Part shown: piece by piece, positions 43,317-58,915 of the stretch
Layout: each line of letters begins with the position of its first letter
Numbering within the stretch: the first letter of the stretch is position 1
From: Oscillospiraceae bacterium
GTDB taxonomy: Bacteria; Bacillota; Clostridia; Oscillospirales; Ruminococcaceae
Assembly: GCA_022800935.1 (NCBI GenBank)
Contig: JAAWRH010000010.1
Span: 28,997-92,996, forward strand
Length of the DNA: 64,000 nt
Direction of reading: 5' to 3'
Translations under genes and position numbers: made by a program
Notes under the pieces: generated by a model
Databases searched by the model: none
Told to the model about the DNA's origin: nothing
The model's input: the letters and a program-made list of their open reading frames with translations, nothing else

Positions 43317-43358
43317 CGCATCGATGGGAACATAGATGAATGGAGTGAGCAAAAGCCT

Positions 43359-47246
<3,888 letters not shown>

Positions 47247-47261
47247 AGGAGTGGGCGCTGC

Positions 47262-50891
<3,630 letters not shown>

Positions 50892-50925
50892 TTATCCTGA
50901 TAAAAGCAATAAATTGCAAACTGAA

Positions 50926-50957
50926 AACGGCAGGTCTGGAATGGACCTGCCGTTTTT
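50926..50957 (+). terminator. rpoBC terminator
   Basis: AACGGCAGGTC pairs perfectly with GACCTGCCGTT (11 base pairs, seven-base loop), followed by T's. Confidence 0.93.
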
Positions 50958-51085
50958 GTTTCTCAAAATAATGATTTTATCTAAATACAACATTATATTT
51001 CGGCCATTAAAAAATTGCCCAAAAATCTGGTAATATTTTTGTAAATCCCGAAATGTCATTAATTTGGTCAAAAAAGTCATTAATA

Positions 51086-51171
51086 AACGGTCGAAAAATG
51101 TGTTTTCCACGTTTTTCGACCGTTCTTTTATCCCATCTTTTTGGCTTAATTAAGCCGTTTTTCTTTTTTTT
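51086..51171 (+). terminator. Two further tandem terminator-like hairpins
   Basis: AACGGTCGAAAAA (51086-51098) pairs with TTTTTCGACCGTT (51112-51124), followed by CTTTTA. Then the perfect palindrome GGCTTAATTAAGCC (51143-51156) is followed by GTTTTTCTTTTTTTT. The 50958-51272 interval is very AT-rich and holds no gene. Confidence 0.7.
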
Positions 51172-51186
51172 CAAAAAATAATAGGG

Positions 51187-51212
51187 TTACAAAAAGGTAT
51201 ACGTTTTTGTAA
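51187..51212. repeat. 26-bp near-perfect palindrome centred on GTATAC
   Basis: TTACAAAAA and TTTTTGTAA flank GGTATACG; only the bases beside the central GTATAC fail to pair. It lies 61 bases before the csrA-flagellin start and could be an operator or a recombination site. Confidence 0.6.
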
Positions 51213-51272
51213 TTTCAGGAATGATTCGCATTTATCTAATTTATTGTTACGAGAAAAAGGAGGCACGAGGCC

Positions 51273-52059
51273 ATGTTATTACTGGGAAGGAACCTAGGAG
51301 AAAGCATCGTCATAGGCGACAACATCTACATCACATTCGTGGAGAGCGACAAGAGCGGCCACAAGTTCAAGCTGGCTATCGACGCGCCAAGGAAGGAAAT
51401 TCTTGGATTGCCTGCGCAGGGTGATCTGAGTATTCACACTGTACTTCATAAAGACCCCTCCAGCAACACCAAGGGTACAACCTTTAGTGTAGACCTGCAT
51501 AATACTGTGTTTGGTAATAACTCTACCGGTAAGGATATGACGCTTACTATTGATGGTGAGGAAATCGCCAAATTGACAGGTGACGATGGCGGCGCATTGA
51601 GCGGTAAAGAGCTTGTCGATGCTGTGATAGACCAGATTAAAGCAAGCAGCGCAGATGGCCAGACCGCTGAGATCGAGATCAGGTGACACCGATGATGATT
51701 TCAACAAGATGACTGTCTCCATCAAGGATATGAGCTCCAAGGGCTTGGGTCTGGAGAAGCTGGACATCACCACCGAAGAAAATGCCGGTGCGTCCCTTGA
51801 TAAGATCAATGCCGCAATTAACACTGTCTCCTCTGCCCGTGCCTCTATGGGCGCTCTCCAGAACCGTTTAGAGCACACCATTAACAACCTGGACGTCTAT
51901 GTTGAGAACCTCTCCGCCGCCAACAGCCGTATCCGCGATACCGATATGGCCAAAGAGATGATGAACTACACCAAGATGAACGTTCTGGTGCAGTCCGCTC
52001 AGGCGATGCTGGCCCAGGCCAATCAGCAGCCCCAGTCCGTTCTCCAGCTGCTGCAATAA
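51273..52059 (+). pseudogene. csrA start fused in frame to flagellin, with a frameshift
   Basis: ATG 51273 has AAGGAGG nine bases upstream. The first 42 residues are CsrA: MLLLGRNLGESIVIGDNIY and KLAIDAPRKE, including Arg6. The fifth strand and the second RNA-contacting Arg of CsrA are missing. From about 51425 the same frame continues as a flagellin variable domain (TFSVDLHNTVFGN, MTLTIDGEEIAKLTGDD) and ends at a TGA at 51682-51684. Shifting one base, the frame beginning by 51685 gives the complete flagellin C-terminal D1/D0 region ([51 protein letters not shown]) to 52059. The flagellin N-terminus is absent. csrA often lies directly upstream of hag, so a deletion joining them explains the chimera. 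A functional product is unlikely. Confidence 0.85.
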
Positions 52060-52141
52060 ACCTTGTGCTAGCTGATAGCTTTGAGGACATTCGCAAACTA
52101 AATAAACTGTCCGCCGCTTAATCGCGGTGGGCGGAACCGGG

Positions 52142-52175
52142 GAGGGTATGCGCCAGCGCGCATACCCTCTTTTTG
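52142..52175 (+). terminator. Strong terminator after the flagellin remnant
   Basis: GAGGGTATGCGC pairs with GCGCATACCCTC (12 base pairs, four-base loop), followed by TTTTT. This is presumably the original hag terminator. Confidence 0.92.
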
Positions 52176-52307
52176 CCCTTTAAAGCCATACCGTTTTCCC
52201 GGAAAAATATCCCTGAAAATTTTACTGAACTATGGAATATTTGGTGAAAAACTGGTATACTGAACAGTATATGGCAATTTGACAAAACGAAAGGGGCGTT
52301 CCGGCGA

Positions 52308-53690
52308 ATGGTCTTCAGCAGTATCCTGTTTTTATTCCGGTTTTTCCCGGCGGCTATATTGATTTATTTTGTGGTCCCCAGAAAAATGAAAAATCTGGCA
52401 ATCTTCTTGCTCAGCCTGTTCTTCTATTCCTGGGGGGAACCGAAATACTTCCCCATTATGATTGCCTCCGTTCTGGTGGATTACTTTGTGGGGCAGGGCA
52501 TCCAACGGTTCGGTCACAATCGGGCCATCTGCAAATGGCTGCTGGTGGTCTCCATGGTCTTTAACCTGGGAATGCTGGGCTTTTTTAAATATACCGGCTT
52601 CTTTGTGGAGAACCTCAACGCCCTGCTGGGCCTCTCTCTGCGGGCACCTAATATCACCCTGCCCATTGGCATCAGCTTCTATACCTTCCAGACCATGTCC
52701 TATTCCATCGACGTCTACCGGGGCAAGGTCAAGGCGGAACGGAATATCATTGACTTCGCCGCCTTTGTCACCCTCTTCCCACAACTAATCGCCGGACCCA
52801 TTGTCCGGTACGCCGATATCTCCAAGGAGCTGAAGGAGCGCACCATCGATCTGGGACAGATATCCGAGGGGGTCGCTGTGTTTATCATGGGCCTGGGGAA
52901 AAAGGTGCTGATTGCCAACAACATCGGCGCGCTGTGGACCGAGATTTCCGAAACCCTGGGCTTTGGCGGTATCTCCGCGCCCCTGGCCTGGATGGGAGCG
53001 GCGGCCTATACCCTCCAGATTTACTTTGACTTTTCCGGCTATTCCCAGATGGCCATCGGCCTGGGCAAGATGATGGGCTTTAACTTCCCCCAGAACTTCA
53101 ACTTCCCCTATATCTCCAAGAGCTTTACCGAGTTCTGGCGGCGGTGGCATATGACTCTTGGCTCGTGGTTCCGGGAATACCTCTACTTCCCCCTGGGGGG
53201 GAGCCGGGTGGACTCCAAGATAAGGCTCTACTTTAACCTGTTTGTGGTGTGGTTCTGCACCGGCTTCTGGCACGGGGCGAACTGGAACTTCATCCTCTGG
53301 GGATTGTTTTTCCTGGTGTTTTTGATTATCGAAAAGAGCTTTCTGCTCCCCTACCTGGACAAGGGGAAGGTGTGGCCCCATGTCTATGTGCTGTTCTTCC
53401 TGCTAATCAGCTGGGTGATCTTCGCCGTCACCGACCTGTCCCAGCTGGGGATAATACTGGGGAGGATGTTCTCCTTCTCCGCCGGAACCGACTGGGTTTA
53501 TTATCTGCGCAACTACGCCGTCACCTTTGCGGTCGCCATTCTGTTCTCCACGCCGCTGCCCTGGAAGCTGTACTGTAAGGTAAAGGACTGTACGGCGGTA
53601 AATCTTGTGCTGATGGGCGGGGTGCTGGTCCTGTCTGTGGCCTATCTGGTGGACGCCACCTATAACCCGTTTTTGTATTTCCGGTTTTAA
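52308..53690 (+). CDS. MBOAT family O-acyltransferase (AlgI/PatA-like), catalytically intact
   Basis: A 460-residue polytopic membrane acyltransferase that moves acyl groups across the membrane for O-acetylation of a surface polymer such as peptidoglycan or exopolysaccharide. Both catalytic histidines are present: His281 in FWRRWHMTLGSWFREYLYFPLGG and His322 in CTGFWHGANWNFILWG. The N-terminal FFPAAILIYFVVPRKMKNLAIFLLSLFFYSWGEP segment is typical. ATG 52308 follows AAAGGGG. The DHHW-family partner starts 15 bases after its stop. Which polymer is modified is unknown. Confidence 0.94.
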   Translation: MVFSSILFLFRFFPAAILIYFVVPRKMKNLAIFLLSLFFYSWGEPKYFPIMIASVLVDYFVGQGIQRFGHNRAICKWLLVVSMVFNLGMLGFFKYTGFFVENLNALLGLSLRAPNITLPIGISFYTFQTMSYSIDVYRGKVKAERNIIDFAAFVTLFPQLIAGPIVRYADISKELKERTIDLGQISEGVAVFIMGLGKKVLIANNIGALWTEISETLGFGGISAPLAWMGAAAYTLQIYFDFSGYSQMAIGLGKMMGFNFPQNFNFPYISKSFTEFWRRWHMTLGSWFREYLYFPLGGSRVDSKIRLYFNLFVVWFCTGFWHGANWNFILWGLFFLVFLIIEKSFLLPYLDKGKVWPHVYVLFFLLISWVIFAVTDLSQLGIILGRMFSFSAGTDWVYYLRNYAVTFAVAILFSTPLPWKLYCKVKDCTAVNLVLMGGVLVLSVAYLVDATYNPFLYFRF

Positions 53691-53705
53691 GGGGAGGAAA
53701 AGGCT

Positions 53706-54869
53706 ATGGAAAAATGGAAAAAAATCCTGAAATACCCGCTGATATGGCTGTTTGCCCTGTTCATCTTTGGCTTTGCCCTGTGGGATATCCTGACCCCATC
53801 CAGGGAATTTTCCGAGATGGAAAACAGAATGCTTCAGCAAAGTCCCCCCTTTTCCCTGAAAAGCCTGATGGCAAAGGGGGAGCAGGCCTATACCAGAAAA
53901 TACGAAAAGTATATCAACGACCAGTTTGTGCTGCGGGACGGGTGGATTACCCTGAAGTCTTACGGGGAATCGGCGCTGGGCAAGATTGAGAACAACAACG
54001 TCGCCTTTGGCAAAGACGGCTACCTGTTTGAAAAGGTCTTTTCGGTGGACGAGGAAAACCTGAGCGCCAACCTCAAATACATGGAGGAGTTTCTGGACAA
54101 ATACCCCGACCTCCCTGTGACCTTTTCGGTGATCCCAAACGCCTACACCGTCCTCACCGAAAAGCTTCCCGCTGGGTTTGCCGCCGTCTCGGTGGACCAA
54201 AACCAGCGCATCGGGGAGCTGTACAGCCGTTTGGAGGGGAAATCGTCCCATCTGAAGCTGTTGGAGCTTTCGCCGGTCCTCTTAGAGCACCAGGAGGAAT
54301 ACATCTACTACCGCACCGATCACCACTGGACCACCTACGGAGCCTATCTAGCCTATGGGGAATATGTCCGTTCCCTGGGACTGGAGCCGGTTCCCTGGGG
54401 GGAGCTTGAGCCCCACGAGGTGGAGGGCTTCTACGGAAGCTTCGACGCCAAGGCGAAAAAGGCGGGAACTTTACCAGATGTAATTACATGGTTCGACATT
54501 CCTTGCCGGGTAGAGGTCAACCAACAGCCGGTGGACTTTCTTCATGACCTGAGCCGCTTTGAGGTGAGGGACAAATACTCCGGTCTGATGCACGGCAACC
54601 AGGCGCTGACCGTCCTGTACAGCCAGTGCAATCAAAACCAGCAGGAGGGGAAGACCAGCCGGGTGCTGGTGGTCAAGGATTCCTACGGCAACTCCTTTGC
54701 CCCCTACCTCTGCTACAACTTTGACGAGGTGTATGTGGTGGACCTGCGGTATCTGGGGAAGATGAGCGCGGTTTTGACCGATATGGACCTGGCGTTCGAC
54801 GATGTGCTGATTCTCTATAACTTTATGAATTTCACCACCGATACCAATATTCCCAAGCTGCGGTATTGA
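53706..54869 (+). CDS. DHHW family protein (AlgX/AlgJ-like), catalytically intact
   Basis: A 387-residue protein with one N-terminal membrane anchor (LIWLFALFIFGFALWDIL) and an extracytoplasmic SGNH-hydrolase-like domain. It holds the family motif TDHHWT (D205 H206 H207 W208) and the nucleophile in VVKDSYGNSFAPYL (Ser326), as expected for an acetyl-transfer partner that accepts the acyl group from the MBOAT channel. ATG 53706 has GGGGAGG upstream. It forms a two-gene operon with the preceding MBOAT and ends before the terminator at 54998. Confidence 0.92.
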   Translation: MEKWKKILKYPLIWLFALFIFGFALWDILTPSREFSEMENRMLQQSPPFSLKSLMAKGEQAYTRKYEKYINDQFVLRDGWITLKSYGESALGKIENNNVAFGKDGYLFEKVFSVDEENLSANLKYMEEFLDKYPDLPVTFSVIPNAYTVLTEKLPAGFAAVSVDQNQRIGELYSRLEGKSSHLKLLELSPVLLEHQEEYIYYRTDHHWTTYGAYLAYGEYVRSLGLEPVPWGELEPHEVEGFYGSFDAKAKKAGTLPDVITWFDIPCRVEVNQQPVDFLHDLSRFEVRDKYSGLMHGNQALTVLYSQCNQNQQEGKTSRVLVVKDSYGNSFAPYLCYNFDEVYVVDLRYLGKMSAVLTDMDLAFDDVLILYNFMNFTTDTNIPKLRY

Positions 54870-54997
54870 GGACCTGCCAAATTTCAAATTTCAGGGTTGT
54901 AAAATTTTTGGAAAGAAAATCGCCAAATTCTTTGTACAACTCTCCATTTTCTCCTTTTTCAGACAATTTCTATGAAAAAAACCCCCGATATTCAAGG

Positions 54998-55034
54998 AAA
55001 TCAGCGGGAAAAGATGCTTCCCGCTGATTTTTGT
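54998..55034 (+). terminator. Terminator after the MBOAT-DHHW operon
   Basis: AAATCAGCGGGAA pairs with TTCCCGCTGATTT (13 base pairs, seven-base loop), followed by TTGTG. Confidence 0.88.
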
Positions 55035-55255
55035 GTGCTTCATTGTTATTTTATCGCATATTACTGCTGATTTTGTCAAAAATAATCCTATTTTATCTGG
55101 TGGAAGAATCAGCGAGTTTGTGTTATACTAATTGCAATCCTATTTTTATTGTGGGACGCGGTGAATTCTGTGCCGTCGCGTTTTACAAAACGACATTTTA
55201 TTCCCGGCGCCGCCCCTGTGGCGGAGGCTGGATTGGACAAAAGGGGTTGTTATAT

Positions 55256-57067
55256 TTGCGGGCTGTAAGATTCTTTCAATGGATGGGCATCGTCCTGCTG
55301 CTGGGCGTGGTCATTGCTCTGTTTGGACTGAATTTCCCACTGTTCCGCCGGGGAACCGAAGCCGCCGTTTCCGTTGGCGGTAAGGTGTGTTCCCAGGGGA
55401 TATACTACCAGGGAACGCTTCCCTACGGCGTGTTTATCGTGGGGGACGTGGGGGAAGACCAGTACGCCCTGAAATCCCTGGCCCAGGATTATTACGGCAG
55501 CGGTGCCTCGGTGATGACCATGGACCTGAGCGGCCACGGCTCCTCGGTGCGGGAGCTGGACCAGGAGAACGTCTCCGAACAGCTGCTCCAGGAGGTTCAG
55601 GCCGGACTGGAGGCTTTCCGCAAAAAATCCGAACTGGAGGACAGCGCCGTCCTGCTGGTGGGTCACGGTTATGGGGCAAGGGCAATTTTGCAGATACTGT
55701 CCGCTGGAAACACGGAATTCCGGGGGGCCAGTCTCATCTCACCCTATATTCTGCTGGACGGCGGGGATGGGCTTAAAGGTGGCTCCGTTTTCCTCTCCGG
55801 CAAGGCGGACGACAGCAAAACAGGGTGGGTCTCCGCCCTAAACACCGGCTCAGTTTCTGTTCCGGTGCAGCTCATTGCCTCGGAAAAAGACGACGTGGTT
55901 CCCTATACCTCGGTGCAGGAGCTTTACCGCAGGATGTCCGGCTCCTCCGTCTTCCCCGTCACCCAAAGGGAACGGGAAGAGCAGGAGAAAAAGGAAAAAG
56001 AAAAGGACGCGTCTTCCAAAGCCGCGTCCAAGGAAGATGGCGGGGAGGAAGAGGAGGAGAAGCTCACCACCAGGATTTACAATGTCCTGATCAACGGCAG
56101 CTCCTCCAAGTCAGAGGGGACCTCTGTAACCTCCGGCAGCGTCACCCTCACTCTGGTTCCCTCCGCCTATCATTCCTATCAGGTGTTTTCCAATGGGGTG
56201 ATTTCCGCCTCGAAAATCTGGGCCCACTCCAAGGCGGGGATGCGCACCGTCTCCAGCACCTCCATGTTCCCGCTGCTACGGATGATCTGCTGGTGCATGG
56301 CTGCCGCCGGCCTGGTGCTGGTGGCCTGCTGCTCCATGGCGCTGGCCTGGAGCAGATATCCCGGCGTCAGCCAGGACAGGTGCGGTGTTGCCCTGTATCC
56401 CTGGCGCTCCCTGATTATCCGGCTGCTGATATGGGCCGCGGGGGGGCTGATTGGCCTGCTGCTTTGGCTGGTATTCCTGCTGCTGCCCTATGGGGAACCG
56501 GCAGGACGGTTGATGCCCGCGGCCTTTGCGGCCGGATACGGCGTTTCCCTGCTGCTCCTTTACGTCATCCGCCGTATGCCGGGGGCCTCCGGCTCGATAC
56601 AAACCTTTACTGGAACTCTGTCCATCTGGAGGACCTGCACCTCCATTGTTATGCTGACTGCATTGTGCGCGCTGATATGGTTCCTGGGGGAAAGCGGCCT
56701 GTATCAGACCGTTTTCAACGGTGCCCGTATGTTCTGGACCATTGTCCTCACCGCTGTGATGGCGATTGGCTTTTACGGCATTGAACTGGACGCGGACGTC
56801 TTCTCCGACAACGACGGCGGGCTGCTGCTGGGCTTTCTCCACCGGCTGGTGATTCTTCTGCCCTTCCTGCTGGTATTTCTGGTGCAGTGGATGACCGGCT
56901 CCTACTCCCAAGCCCTTCAGTTCCTCCATTCCCTTCTGGCGCTGACGGTATGCCTGTCCCTTTCCGCCGCCTTCCACCGCCATTCCGGTGCGAGGATGCT
57001 CCCCGCCGCCGGAACCGCCTTCCTGTACAGCATGATGGTGATTCCGTCCGCTGTGCTGGTGGTTTGA
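55256..57067 (+). CDS. Membrane protein with N-terminal alpha/beta-hydrolase fold lacking its nucleophile
   Basis: A 603-residue protein. It starts with a membrane helix (FFQWMGIVLLLGVVIALFGL), then an alpha/beta-hydrolase-like domain (residues about 40-240: MTMDLSGHGSS, then VLLVGHGYGARAIL). The nucleophile elbow normally reads GxSxG; here it is GHGYG, with Gly138 where Ser, Asp or Cys should be. A highly charged Lys/Glu segment follows (about 239-272), then about eight membrane helices to the C-terminus. I start at TTG 55256, nine bases after AAAAGGGG; an open frame runs upstream without an SD. It is followed by an Smr-domain gene. Function unknown. Confidence 0.7.
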   Translation: MRAVRFFQWMGIVLLLGVVIALFGLNFPLFRRGTEAAVSVGGKVCSQGIYYQGTLPYGVFIVGDVGEDQYALKSLAQDYYGSGASVMTMDLSGHGSSVRELDQENVSEQLLQEVQAGLEAFRKKSELEDSAVLLVGHGYGARAILQILSAGNTEFRGASLISPYILLDGGDGLKGGSVFLSGKADDSKTGWVSALNTGSVSVPVQLIASEKDDVVPYTSVQELYRRMSGSSVFPVTQREREEQEKKEKEKDASSKAASKEDGGEEEEEKLTTRIYNVLINGSSSKSEGTSVTSGSVTLTLVPSAYHSYQVFSNGVISASKIWAHSKAGMRTVSSTSMFPLLRMICWCMAAAGLVLVACCSMALAWSRYPGVSQDRCGVALYPWRSLIIRLLIWAAGGLIGLLLWLVFLLLPYGEPAGRLMPAAFAAGYGVSLLLLYVIRRMPGASGSIQTFTGTLSIWRTCTSIVMLTALCALIWFLGESGLYQTVFNGARMFWTIVLTAVMAIGFYGIELDADVFSDNDGGLLLGFLHRLVILLPFLLVFLVQWMTGSYSQALQFLHSLLALTVCLSLSAAFHRHSGARMLPAAGTAFLYSMMVIPSAVLVV

Positions 57068-57081
57068 ATGGGAGAACCACC

Positions 57082-57450
57082 ATGCCGCGAGGAAATGCGA
57101 ATTCACGCTTCCAGATGCGAAGCGTCAACCTGGAGGCAGGCCGCCCTGCCGCCGCCCAGGCGGTGGCCCGGATGAATCAGGCGGTTGCCTCTGCCCGTGC
57201 CTCCGGCGCGAAGGCCCTCAAGCTCATCCACGGCTACGGCTCCAGCGGAAAGGGCGGGGCCATCCGCCTGGAGGTGCGCCGGGAGCTCCAGCGCAAAAGA
57301 ACCGCCGGGCAGATACGGGATTTTATCCCCGGTGAGGAGTTTTCCCCCTTTTCCCCTGCGGGGCGCAGGGCCCTGGGGGCGCTGCCGGAGCTCTCCCGCG
57401 ATCCGGACTACTCCCGGTCCAATATGGGCATCACCATTGTCCTGTTCTGA
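57082..57450 (+). CDS. Smr domain-containing protein
   Basis: A 122-residue protein with the Smr core: VNLEAGRPAAAQAVARMNQAV then LKLIHGYGSSGKGGAIRLEVRREL, giving the HGxG motif that contacts nucleic acid in MutS2-type Smr nucleases. It is small, with no MutS or KOW domains, so it is one of the short stand-alone Smr proteins of clostridia. ATG 57082 follows GGGAG by seven bases, 14 bases after the membrane protein gene. An inverted repeat begins at its stop codon. Confidence 0.8.
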   Translation: MPRGNANSRFQMRSVNLEAGRPAAAQAVARMNQAVASARASGAKALKLIHGYGSSGKGGAIRLEVRRELQRKRTAGQIRDFIPGEEFSPFSPAGRRALGALPELSRDPDYSRSNMGITIVLF

Positions 57451-57476
57451 TACTTTTTCTTGAAAGAAAAAGTATC
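57449..57476. repeat. Inverted repeat GATACTTTTTCTT
   Basis: Thirteen-base arms (57449-57461 and 57464-57476) separated by two bases. On the minus strand the hairpin is preceded rather than followed by a T-run, so it is not a good plus-strand terminator. It may be a dispersed intergenic repeat. Confidence 0.6.
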
Positions 57477-57611
57477 AAAAAGAACTTTAATTTGCATTCA
57501 ACAACTTCTAAAACCCAGCTTTTCGCCCGGTGACGAAAGGAAGATTTTAATCGGAGAATAGTATCAAGGCGGGAGATACCCACTGTACAACATCCAAGGA
57601 GCGTGAACAAT

Positions 57612-58871
57612 ATGCCTTTCTCCCCCGCACGAACCCATAGCCCTCCCCAGCCCGGCAGGGTTCCCAGCCGCCTGGAAAAGCCCTTGGCCATCAAGCGGCG
57701 GCTTTACCCCAAGCCCCGGAACGGCTCCGGAATGTTTCCGGGCCCTCCCCCGTCCTTTGGCGTCCGCGAATATCTCTTTAAGAGGCAGTGGCTGATTCTT
57801 CTTACCCCCCTGGCTATAGTCCTCTCCTTTTTTGCCAGAAGTCATCCCCAATGGGTCGAGACGGTCTATTCTACCAAAATTTATCCTGTCCTTTCCCAGT
57901 CTATTGGCTCTGTCTCCGCCCTTGTCCCCTTTTCCCTGGCGGAATGTATCATTGTGGGATTGGTGATACTGGGATTTTATCTGGTAATCTCCCTGATATA
58001 CCGGCTGACGCGGCAGGACGCTGAGCACACCAAAGCCTGGTTTGTGGCACGCTTTCTCTCCACCGTCCTTTCCATCGGCTCGGTGATTTACTTCCTGTTT
58101 GTGCTGGACTGCGGGCTCAACTACAGCCGTTATCCCTTTACATATTACAGCGGCCTTAACATCAGGGATTCCTCCGCCCAGGAGCTTTCCAGTCTCTGCG
58201 CCGAGCTGATTGAGGAGGCAAACAACCTGAGCGGACAGGTGGAGCGGGATGAAAACGGCATTACCCGCCTTTCCGGCGGGATGTATCAGACAGCCGCTGA
58301 CGCGAAGGCCGCCTTTGACACCCTCTCCCAGGGCTATCCGGTGCTTGCGGGGCAGTACGCCCAGCCCAAACCGGTGTTCTTTTCCCGGATGATGTCCCGC
58401 GCCCAGATTACCGGCGTATTCTTCCCCCTCACCTTTGAGGCCAACGTCAACCGGGAGGCCCCAGAATACACCATCCCTGCCACCATGTGCCACGAGCTTT
58501 CCCATCTGCGGGGATTTATGCGGGAGGATGAGGCCAACTTCATCGGTTATCTGGCCTGCCGCCAGTCGGAGAGCGCAGAATTCCAATATTCCGGCGTCAT
58601 GCTGGCGCTGGTCCATTCTATGAACAGCCTGTATTCTGTGGACCAGGATGCCTTCTTTGCCCTAGCGCAGCAGTATTCCCCAGGGGTGGCAATGGATTTT
58701 CAGTATAACAACCTGTACTGGCAGCAGTTTGAAGGGGCTGTCGCGGAGGTTTCCAGCAAAGTCAACGACTCTTACCTGAAGGCCAACTTCCAGTCCGACG
58801 GGGTGCAGAGCTATGGGCGGATGGTAGACCTGCTGCTGGCGGATTACCGCAGCCGCCACGGGCTGGAATGA
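57612..58871 (+). CDS. DUF3810 family membrane protein with metalloprotease-like motif
   Basis: A 419-residue protein. After a proline- and basic-rich cytoplasmic N-terminus come about three membrane segments (QWLILLTPLAIVLSFF, ECIIVGLVILGFYLVISLI, LSTVLSIGSVIYFLFVL), then a large domain. It contains TMCHELSHLRGFMREDEANFIGYLAC, an HExxH zinc-binding motif with a downstream Glu, as in DUF3810 proteins and M48-like metalloproteases. ATG 57612 has AAGGAGC about ten bases upstream; the GTG at 57603 is too close. The location is the cytoplasmic membrane; the substrate is unknown. Confidence 0.85.
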   Translation: MPFSPARTHSPPQPGRVPSRLEKPLAIKRRLYPKPRNGSGMFPGPPPSFGVREYLFKRQWLILLTPLAIVLSFFARSHPQWVETVYSTKIYPVLSQSIGSVSALVPFSLAECIIVGLVILGFYLVISLIYRLTRQDAEHTKAWFVARFLSTVLSIGSVIYFLFVLDCGLNYSRYPFTYYSGLNIRDSSAQELSSLCAELIEEANNLSGQVERDENGITRLSGGMYQTAADAKAAFDTLSQGYPVLAGQYAQPKPVFFSRMMSRAQITGVFFPLTFEANVNREAPEYTIPATMCHELSHLRGFMREDEANFIGYLACRQSESAEFQYSGVMLALVHSMNSLYSVDQDAFFALAQQYSPGVAMDFQYNNLYWQQFEGAVAEVSSKVNDSYLKANFQSDGVQSYGRMVDLLLADYRSRHGLE

Positions 58872-58915
58872 CGGAAGTGCCTGTCAATGGACTCCCAGAG
58901 AGGAGAGCTGAAAAA

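Noticed and set aside
55031..55255. N-terminal extension of the alpha/beta-hydrolase-like protein to 55031
   Set aside because: The segment begins within a terminator, has no SD and contains promoter-like sequence; TTG 55256 has a strong SD.
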